From NCBI GenBank assembly GCA_002329295.1, contig DCTT01000026.1, positions 430,062 through 459,517 of the forward strand: 29,456 nucleotides of DNA. Direction: 5' to 3'. The translations under genes and the position numbers were made by a program. Origin of the DNA: Eubacteriaceae bacterium UBA1433 (GTDB lineage Bacteria > Bacillota > Clostridia > Eubacteriales > UBA1433). The notes under the pieces were generated by a model that was not told the DNA's origin, ran no database searches, and saw nothing but the letters and a program-made list of their open reading frames with translations. Shown one piece after another: positions 24,357 through 29,456 of this stretch (positions are counted from its first letter, which is position 1; every line of letters begins with the position of its first letter).

Positions 24357-25516
24357 AATTCAAAGGGTATGTCAGAGACAACGGAAAAGTAGGCGCACGA
24401 AATGTCGTTGCCGTGATTCCCAGCGTGGTATGCGCCAATGATGTGGCGCAAGCGGTGGTACGCCAAGTGCAGGGAACCGTGGGGTATTTTCATCATCAGG
24501 GTTGTTGCCAGTTGCCGCCTGATTTGAAGCGGGTAACCGATACGTTGATTTCTATCGGACTGAGCCCGAATGTAGGTGCTGTGTTGATTGTAAGTTTGGG
24601 CTGCGAAGGCACGGATCACAATAGAATGTTTCAGGAAATTGCCGCATCTGGCAAACCGGTAGAAATCATTCGCATCCAAGAATTAGGCGGAACAAGCAAG
24701 GCTATTCAGGCCGGCATGGACGCTGCACAATCGTTGGTTTTAAAAATATCTTCTTTGCAGCGTAAAGAAGTGGATATTTCCAACGTGGTCATGGCGATTA
24801 AGTGCGGCGGATCGGATGCCACCAGCGGCATGGCCTCCAACTGTGTCATCGGATATGTTTCGGATAAACTCGTGGATTTGGACGCTACGGTGGTCTTTGG
24901 TGAAACCACGGAGTTTATTGGCGCCGAGCATTTGTTGGCGCGCAGAGCCGTCAACGAAACGGTGGGGAAAAAAATACTGGACATCGTGGAACAAATGGAA
25001 AACAGAGCGCTCAGTGTGGGCTGCGATATGCGCGAAGGGCAACCCACTCCCGGCAATATTGCCGGCGGACTGTCGAGCATTGAAGAAAAATCGCTGGGAG
25101 CCATTGCCAAATCCGGCAGTCGTCCGATACAAGGCGTTTTGGAGTATACAGAGCGGATCACAGATCAAAAGGGTCTTTGGATTAAGGACACGCCGGGGCG
25201 TGAGCCTGAGATTTTGACGGGTATGGCCTGTACGGGCGCGCAGTTTATGTGTTTTTCTACAGGACGCGGTGCGCCGCAAGGCTTTCCTTCAATGCCCGTA
25301 GTCAAAATATGCGGCAATCCCCTGACCTATGAACATATGCAACATGATATGGATATTAATGCGGGCAAGATTATCACCGGCGAGAAATCCATTGCGCAAG
25401 TGGGCGAAGAAACCTTTGCAATGATTTTGCGTGTGCTCAATGGAGAAATGACAAAAAATGAGGCGTTGCAATATTTTGGTTCTATTGACATTCATGTGTT
25501 GGGACCGGTGATCTAA
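24353..25516 (+). CDS. UxaA/GarD/SuyB-type lyase, large subunit
   Basis: A 387-aa large subunit. Recognisable family motifs are GYVRDNGKVGARN at the start, HHQGCCQ near 47-53, GCEGTDHN at 83-90, KCGGSDATSGMASN at 150-163, GETTEFIGAEHLL at 183-195, GLSSIEEKSLGA, STGRGAPQG and MDINAG. Enzymes of this family are Fe(II)-dependent lyases that remove water (altronate, galactarate) or sulfite (sulfolactate) from the C2-C3 unit of a hydroxyacid. The substrate cannot be read from the sequence. The split two-gene form together with larA points to a 2-hydroxyacid whose stereochemistry is first changed. The operon ends here at a terminator. Confidence 0.9.
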   Translation: MKFKGYVRDNGKVGARNVVAVIPSVVCANDVAQAVVRQVQGTVGYFHHQGCCQLPPDLKRVTDTLISIGLSPNVGAVLIVSLGCEGTDHNRMFQEIAASGKPVEIIRIQELGGTSKAIQAGMDAAQSLVLKISSLQRKEVDISNVVMAIKCGGSDATSGMASNCVIGYVSDKLVDLDATVVFGETTEFIGAEHLLARRAVNETVGKKILDIVEQMENRALSVGCDMREGQPTPGNIAGGLSSIEEKSLGAIAKSGSRPIQGVLEYTERITDQKGLWIKDTPGREPEILTGMACTGAQFMCFSTGRGAPQGFPSMPVVKICGNPLTYEHMQHDMDINAGKIITGEKSIAQVGEETFAMILRVLNGEMTKNEALQYFGSIDIHVLGPVI

Positions 25517-25555
25517 TTAGGGCCATATAGCAAATAGTGTCATACAGGTGAAAAA

Positions 25556-25590
25556 ATAAAAAGGGCGACAGGGAGGTCGCTCTTTTTTTG
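25556..25590. terminator. bidirectional terminator after lyase genes
   Basis: Stem AAGGGCGAC / GTCGCTCTT with one G-T pair, loop AGGGAG; A-run on the left and T-run on the right. It lies between the lyase operon and thpR, which converge. Confidence 0.88.
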
Positions 25591-25592
25591 TG

Positions 25593-26150
25593 TTATTGTT
25601 TTGCTGCGTTTTCACAATGCAACGGAATTTTCGCCAAAGACGTATAAGAAAGCTTTCCGTTTCTGCGTTGTGAGTGCATTAAGGTAATGTGGTCAACAGA
25701 AACAGTAATCGGTTTGATGGAAGCGGCAAACTGGCTTGACGAAAAATGCGGTGTCATCTTACAGCGTCTGGCGAGCGTGATATGCGGGCGAAAAGGCTTT
25801 GGGTCAAAGGCGATGTTTGCCTCGGCCAACTGTGCAGTCAACGTACTGTACAGTTGTAACAAAGAAGGGTTGTGTTCCGTCGATAAAAAATATAAAAATT
25901 CATTGCCTCGGCAAAATGCGTCCAAACCTGAAATTTTCAACGGAAAAGCTTTGCCTGCGGAGACAGTCATCGCTTCCAATATGACAGGGAGGGAAGCGTA
26001 AGACTGCTCACCCAAAAAGGCAAGGGTCAAATGCAAATGCTCCTTTGCGGTAAAATGACCGCAGCGGGCAAATGCCTTTAAGCGAGCGGCGAGAAGTAAC
26101 AATTCTTCTTTGATGGAATCCGAAAATTCAATGGCGATAAAAAGACGCAA
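25593..26150 (-). CDS. thpR: RNA 2',3'-cyclic phosphodiesterase / 2'-5' RNA ligase (ThpR)
   Basis: A 185-aa 2H-phosphoesterase. Both HxTx motifs are present: HLTL with His40 and Thr42, and HITL with His123 and Thr125, in the usual spacing. The enzyme opens 2',3'-cyclic phosphates and can join 2'-5' RNA ends in vitro; its biological role is poorly known. I chose a TTG start at 26150 because it gives MRLFIAIEF, the family's usual N-terminus, and AAAGG lies nine bases upstream. A GTG at 26168 would add six residues and has no ribosome binding site. The gene stands alone between two convergent or unrelated neighbours. Confidence 0.85.
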   Translation of the reverse strand: MRLFIAIEFSDSIKEELLLLAARLKAFARCGHFTAKEHLHLTLAFLGEQSYASLPVILEAMTVSAGKAFPLKISGLDAFCRGNEFLYFLSTEHNPSLLQLYSTLTAQLAEANIAFDPKPFRPHITLARRCKMTPHFSSSQFAASIKPITVSVDHITLMHSQRRNGKLSYTSLAKIPLHCENAAKQ

Positions 26151-26338
26151 AGCACGACCGCCTTTCACAAGGGATAAAGTTCGTTTTCTTGTCGGGGACT
26201 ACTCTTGATTGTATAAGAAAACAGCCTGAACCGCAAGGGACGTGTCGTCAATGAAGAGCGAAGAAACAGACGAAACCTCAGCGACATTCGACAGTTTTTC
26301 AAAGAGAATCGTCGAAAAAGAGGAATCGAAAAAGAAAA

Positions 26339-26995
26339 TCAGTCCATGTTTTTCTTAGCAAGAATCTGAATGGTATCGGCCATATTTTCATGCTTTACGG
26401 CTTTGACATCAAATCGAAACAGGTGAAAAGTAAACTGTATGAGAAAACCGATGCCGAAAACGGACAGCACGGTGCCGATACCGACTTTGGCTCCGAGCAG
26501 CCATCCGATGAGCAGTACGCTGCCTTCCAAGGTGCCTCGAATGACGCCGATAGGTACGTTGGGCAGGCGTTTGCCCAATGCAACCATCAGTGCATCACGG
26601 GGACCGCAGCCCAGTGCCGCGCTGATATAATAATAACTTCCGATGCATAAAATAAATTGTCCTATCAGTAACATTATCAGTCCGAGGATCCAAGATTGCA
26701 TTTTCGGAATCAATTGAAGAGAGGCAATAATGTCTACAAAGGTTCCAATCAAAAGAGCGTTGATAATTGTGCCGAAGCCGATTTTTTCTTTCAATAAAAA
26801 GTCAATGATAATAATGACAAAGCCTGTAAGTACTACGATTTTGCCGTAAGACAGGCCGGTTATATAGGAAAATCCCATACTGAAAGCGTCCCAAGGTGCA
26901 AGACCGACATTGGCTTGAATAGTCAAAAAGGAGCCCAAAGCCAATACGAACAAGCCAAAAATGAGACGGAGGGTTCTGTGGACATATTGTTTCAT
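26339..26995 (-). CDS. YczE/YitT-like membrane protein
   Basis: A 218-aa membrane protein with five to six hydrophobic helices. The family repeats GLAPWDAF at about 31-38 and LGCGPRDALM at about 128-137, which mark YczE-type (COG2364) proteins, are both present. The cytoplasmic tail ends with a basic stretch. YczE of Bacillus subtilis is linked to surfactin synthesis through an unknown mechanism; other members have no known role. AGAAGGA lies eight bases before the ATG. The gene is not obviously in an operon with thpR, as 170 bp without a gene separate them. Confidence 0.85.
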   Translation of the reverse strand: MKQYVHRTLRLIFGLFVLALGSFLTIQANVGLAPWDAFSMGFSYITGLSYGKIVVLTGFVIIIIDFLLKEKIGFGTIINALLIGTFVDIIASLQLIPKMQSWILGLIMLLIGQFILCIGSYYYISAALGCGPRDALMVALGKRLPNVPIGVIRGTLEGSVLLIGWLLGAKVGIGTVLSVFGIGFLIQFTFHLFRFDVKAVKHENMADTIQILAKKNMD

Positions 26996-27154
26996 GTGAA
27001 TATCCTTCTTTTGTAAGCAGGGATAATTTTACGATAGTAAATTTTCAGACAAAAGTCAATGGAAAACAGGTATTGTGCGGGTGAATTGCATTCAAAAAAC
27101 AGGAAGCGCATTGGTAAAGTAACGGACAAAAAGAATAAATGATGTGAAGGGTAA

Positions 27155-27182
27155 TAAAAAGATACCGTAAGTGCGGTATCTT
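27155..27182 (-). terminator. terminator of second SDR gene
   Basis: Perfect 9-bp stem AAGATACCG / CGGTATCTT with 6-base loop; on the minus strand it is followed by TTTTTATT. Confidence 0.85.
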
Positions 27183-27215
27183 GAATAGGTCTATAGAAAA
27201 CGTTGCAAAAAAAGA

Positions 27216-27986
27216 TCAGTCGTTCCAGGCCGCCGACGGGTTTTGCGTAGCAAACTTACCGCCGGTTACTTCAAGACAAGTACCGGTAATGTAAGAGGCA
27301 AAGTCGGAAGCCAGAAACAAAATGCCGTTTGCAATATCTTCCGGCGTACCGAATTTTTGTAACGGAATCACTGAGAGCATCTGTTCTCTGTTTTTTTCGA
27401 TGGCGGCATGGTTGATATCGGTATGAATCACGCCGGGAATATAGGCTACAACACGAATATTGTAAGGGGCGAGTTCTGAAGCCAGTGTTTTTGTAAGAGA
27501 GCTGACTGCGGCTTTGGTTGCGGCATAAACCCCGGTGTTGACAGAGGGCATAATGCTGGCAAAAGAGGAGGCATTGATGAGAACGCCACCGTTTTTCATT
27601 TTTGCTTTTGCGATTTTCGCGCCGACATAGATCGATTTGACGTTGACATTAAAGTATTGATCCCACATTTCTTCAGGGGTGTCAATGATTTTGGCAGATG
27701 GGCCGATGGCCGCATTGCTGACCCATACGTCAAGAGTGCCCAGTGCCTTTTCGGCCTCATCGGCAAAGGCCAAAAGTTGTTTGCTGTCACCTACATCGCA
27801 CAAACCGCCATATACGGTGGTGCCGAATTGTTTTAAAGATGCAACAGCGCTGTTTAGTTTGTCTTCGCGGCGAGCGCAAATGGCTACATTGGCGCCGCTT
27901 TTTGCAAAGGCGGTGGCTGTGGCAAGACCAATGCCTGCATTGCCGCCGGTGATTACGACATTTTTATTTTGGAAAGTAATGTTCAT
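27216..27986 (-). CDS. short-chain dehydrogenase/reductase (SDR)
   Basis: A 256-aa classical SDR. The cofactor motif is TGGNAGIG at 13-20, the D63-type position reads CDV, NAA at 91-93 replaces the usual NAG, and the catalytic set is Ser140/141, Tyr154 and Lys158 (YAATK). The end reads GTCLEVTGG. The substrate is unknown. AAGGAGA lies seven bases before the ATG. It has its own terminator and lies apart from other metabolic genes, so context offers no hint of function. It differs from the SDR at 17.2 kb throughout, so the two are not recent duplicates. Confidence 0.9.
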   Translation of the reverse strand: MNITFQNKNVVITGGNAGIGLATATAFAKSGANVAICARREDKLNSAVASLKQFGTTVYGGLCDVGDSKQLLAFADEAEKALGTLDVWVSNAAIGPSAKIIDTPEEMWDQYFNVNVKSIYVGAKIAKAKMKNGGVLINASSFASIMPSVNTGVYAATKAAVSSLTKTLASELAPYNIRVVAYIPGVIHTDINHAAIEKNREQMLSVIPLQKFGTPEDIANGILFLASDFASYITGTCLEVTGGKFATQNPSAAWND

Positions 27987-28139
27987 GGTGTATCTCCTTT
28001 TAATTTTTATTTGGTATCATAGATTGCTGATAAAAACAATTATAACACAGTGAAACAAAATATGCCGAAAATGGGACAAAGGCGAAGGATAAGGATTTTA
28101 TCAAAGTATCGCTTGTTCATGACGAAAAGGACAATGTCT

Positions 28140-28145
28140 TATAAT
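28140..28145 (+). promoter_or_regulatory. -10 box upstream of candidate small RNA
   Basis: TATAAT in a gene-free stretch of 350 bp. The -35 at 16-17 bp is weak (CATGAC or TCATGA). Confidence 0.35.
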
Positions 28146-28149
28146 AAAA

Positions 28150-28262
28150 GTCGGAATATGAAAAGCATAGGGATCTGTATGATTTCAAAAAAGCTTTTAC
28201 AAAGCAGAAGAAAATTGGCTTGTAGAACAACAGGTGTAAAAGGTTTGTAAAAGGCTTTTTTC
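28150..28262 (+). ncRNA. candidate small RNA with long closing hairpin
   Basis: Between the -10 box at 28140 and a T-run ending at 28261 there is no gene. AAAAAAGCTTTTACAAA at 28187-28203 pairs with TTTGTAAAAGGCTTTTTT at 28244-28261 with only one bulged base, closing a 40-nt loop. The hairpin ends in a T-run, so it could be both structure and terminator. The rest of the 350-bp gap (27987-28337) shows nothing else except the promoter of the next gene. No known RNA family was recognised. Confidence 0.3.
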
Positions 28263-28273
28263 AAGAAAAAGTA

Positions 28274-28282
28274 TGGTACAAT
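28274..28282 (+). promoter_or_regulatory. extended -10 promoter of acidic mini-protein gene
   Basis: TGG followed by TACAAT at 28277-28282, 55 bp before the ATG; the -35 region is weak. Confidence 0.5.
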
Positions 28283-28337
28283 TATTATGAGAAAGGCAAA
28301 CAAAACTTTCCAAAAATACAAAACGGAGGATTAAAAG

Positions 28338-28541
28338 ATGGCCGGGAAAAAAGCAAAAATAGAAATTGATTTGTACAGAGGGAAATTGGTCATGGAAGGA
28401 TCGGAAGAGTTTGTAGAAGATAATTTGGATGTCGTTTTCGAATTTGCGGAAATGTATTATGAATGTTGCGAAGAGTGTGACTTCTGGGAAGAAGATTTTG
28501 ATGATGATGACGATGATGACGATGAGGAAGATGAAGAGTAG
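28338..28541 (+). CDS. hyperacidic 67-aa protein
   Basis: The ATG follows CGGAGGA. The first 40 residues (MAGKKAKIEIDLYRGKL, then MEGSEEFVEDNLDVVFEFA) look like two short strands and a helix. Residues 41-67 are almost all acidic, with Cys-Cys and Cys in YECCEECDFW and an Asp/Glu run to the end. The net charge is extremely negative. No family was recognised. The strong ribosome binding site, own promoter and perfect terminator argue that it is a real gene. The EGSEEFV segment resembles short motifs in some proteins of unknown function. Metal binding, nucleic-acid mimicry or chaperone-like roles are possible but not shown. Confidence 0.75.
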   Translation: MAGKKAKIEIDLYRGKLVMEGSEEFVEDNLDVVFEFAEMYYECCEECDFWEEDFDDDDDDDDEEDEE

Positions 28542-28574
28542 TTGTCTTTGCTGAAATAAGAAAGAAGCGGAACA

Positions 28575-28610
28575 CAAAAAACAGAACAGGATATCCTGTT
28601 CTGTTTTTTT
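28575..28610 (+). terminator. terminator of acidic mini-protein gene
   Basis: Stem ACAGAACAGG / CCTGTTCTGT with ATAT loop, extended by A-run and T-run; perfect pairing. Confidence 0.93.
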
Positions 28611-28732
28611 GTAAAAAATAAAACGATTGAGAAAGATATCTTTTGACGAAAAGAGTGAATGAGAAAGATGTCAATGACAGGAAGTGTTTTAAGTATACGA
28701 AAAAGGCACTGTACCCAGAACAGAAAATGCGG

Positions 28733-28738
28733 TATAAT
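28733..28738 (+). promoter_or_regulatory. -10 box of carboxylesterase gene
   Basis: TATAAT 75 bp before the ATG at 28814; -35 candidate TGTACC at 17 bp is weak. Confidence 0.45.
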
Positions 28739-28813
28739 AAAATGTAAAGGTTTTAATAAATGATGGCATAAATAAAGATGTTTAGATGCAATGGCATCGG
28801 AAAGGAAGGAGAT

Positions 28814-29456
28814 ATGACGATAAAAAAAGCAATGACCGAAGGTGGTGTGGTATGCGGCGTGGAGTCGTTGGATCAGCGTATTATCACCTATAAAGGCATT
28901 CCTTATGCAGCGCCCCCTGTGGGGGAAAACAGGTGGAAGAGGCCTCAGCCTGTTCAAAAATGGGAAGGGGAAAAATTGTGTGACAACTACAGCAAAATAC
29001 CCGTGCAGCCAAAACGGAAAGACGGGTTCTGGAAAAGAGAATTTTATCCGTTAGATCTGGAGTATTCCGAAGACTGCCTGTATTTGAATATTTGGACACC
29101 TGCAGAAAGCACAGAAGATAAACTGCCGGTGTTTGTATGGATTTATGGCGGCGGATTTGAATACGGTTATTCCAACTCTATGTATATTGATGGTCATTCT
29201 TTTGCAAAACAGGGTATCGTGTTTGTTTCGGTCAATTATCGCGTGGGGTTGCTGGGTTTTTTCACCGACCCGCTTTTGGATGAAGAAAACGAAGGAGGCA
29301 ATTCAGGAAACTGGGGAATCTGGGATCAAATTGCAGCGATCAAATGGGTACGGCGCAATATTGGAGCCTTTGGCGGAGATCCGGATAAGATCACGGTTGG
29401 CGGTCAGTCGGCCGGTGCCACCAGTGTGCAAATTTTGACCACGACAGAATGGACAA
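28814..29456 (+). CDS. type-B carboxylesterase, N-terminal part (3' truncated by window)
   Basis: The frame is open from the ATG at 28814 to the window edge, giving 214 residues of a protein that is usually about 500 aa. Carboxylesterase type-B hallmarks are YKGIPYAAPPVG at 26-37, SEDCLYLNIW at 85-94, the oxyanion motif GGGF at 112-115, and GGDPDKITVGGQSAGA with the nucleophile Ser199. The elbow reads GQSAG where most members have GESAG. It hydrolyses carboxylic esters; the natural substrate is unknown. There is no signal peptide, so it is cytoplasmic. GGAAGGAG lies close to the ATG. Confidence 0.9.
   Translation, partial: MTIKKAMTEGGVVCGVESLDQRIITYKGIPYAAPPVGENRWKRPQPVQKWEGEKLCDNYSKIPVQPKRKDGFWKREFYPLDLEYSEDCLYLNIWTPAESTEDKLPVFVWIYGGGFEYGYSNSMYIDGHSFAKQGIVFVSVNYRVGLLGFFTDPLLDEENEGGNSGNWGIWDQIAAIKWVRRNIGAFGGDPDKITVGGQSAGATSVQILTTTEWT

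Noticed and set aside
24740..25279. Long minus-strand frames within the lyase large-subunit gene
   Set aside because: Shadow frames of a gene with clear motifs; His/Arg-rich nonsense composition.
26249..26357. Possible 35-codon plus-strand peptide between thpR and the YczE-like gene
   Set aside because: No ribosome binding site and it overlaps the 3' end of the YczE-like gene; composition is what A/G-rich DNA gives by chance.
28050..28250. 66-codon basic open frame upstream of the acidic mini-protein
   Set aside because: It runs through a -10 box and half of a hairpin, has no ribosome binding site and an A/T-driven Lys/Arg composition.
28457..28957. Minus-strand open frame with a long serine run
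   Set aside because: The serines are the complement of the Asp/Glu codons of the acidic mini-protein; no ribosome binding site, and it crosses a perfect plus-strand terminator.
1..29456. Mobile element, prophage, CRISPR array or tRNA-linked island
   Set aside because: No transposase, integrase, terminal inverted repeats, regularly spaced repeats or tRNA-like cloverleaf were seen.

Overview
The window looks like chromosomal DNA of a strictly anaerobic, low-to-moderate GC member of the Bacillota, most likely a Clostridia-type organism. The evidence is the four-subunit ferredoxin-dependent 2-oxoacid oxidoreductase, the PAS-containing [FeFe] hydrogenase-like protein paired with a SpoIIE-type phosphatase, AGGAGG-like ribosome binding sites, TATAAT -10 boxes and many short GC-stem/T-tract terminators. 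Genus and species cannot be named from what is visible. No tRNA, rRNA, CRISPR array, phage module or insertion sequence was seen.

Layout. 1-4.3 kb (+): the 3' part of a DASS/SLC13-like transporter, a divergent phosphohexomutase, a B3/4-domain protein and an MBL-fold hydrolase with a possibly structured leader. 4.4-7.7 kb (+): a small membrane protein, then a tight cluster of patatin, GNAT, a broken SAM methyltransferase and an EamA exporter. 7.8-10.8 kb (+): a HydS-like [FeFe] protein (ferredoxin, H-cluster, Fes and PAS domains) followed by a SpoIIE/PP2C phosphatase with an unknown C-terminal domain; this is probably a redox or H2 signalling pair. 11-12.4 kb (+): a MATE exporter. 12.4-16.2 kb (-): an IclR regulator and the por gamma-delta-alpha-beta genes. 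16.4-20.7 kb: an orphan 168-aa protein, an SDR, a GarR-like beta-hydroxyacid dehydrogenase (-), an ArsC/Spx-like thioredoxin-fold protein, a divergent PAP2-like membrane protein (-) and an XRE regulator (-). 20.7-21.6 kb: a decayed stretch with a GntR regulator remnant. 21.6-25.5 kb (+): an AEC transporter, then larA and a split UxaA/GarD/SuyAB-type lyase (SAF subunit plus large subunit). 25.6-28.0 kb (-): thpR, a YczE-like membrane protein and a second SDR. 28.1-29.5 kb (+): a possible small RNA, a hyperacidic mini-protein and the 5' part of a type-B carboxylesterase.

How the genes may work together. The por complex turns 2-oxoacids into acyl-CoA and reduced ferredoxin. The HydS-like protein has all four H-cluster cysteines but Ala at the proton-shuttle position, which fits a sensor whose output would pass to the adjacent phosphatase. 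The larA-uxaA genes suggest racemisation of a 2-hydroxyacid followed by dehydration or another lyase step, possibly with uptake by the AEC carrier; the substrate is unknown. The nearby GarR-like reductase could belong to a sugar-acid route, but its distance and opposite strand make this only a suggestion.

The best candidates for something new are the larA/split-lyase operon with its dead GntR regulator, the HydS-SpoIIE pair, the leader of the MBL-fold gene with mutually exclusive pairings that include its ribosome binding site, and the hairpin-containing candidate small RNA upstream of the hyperacidic mini-protein.
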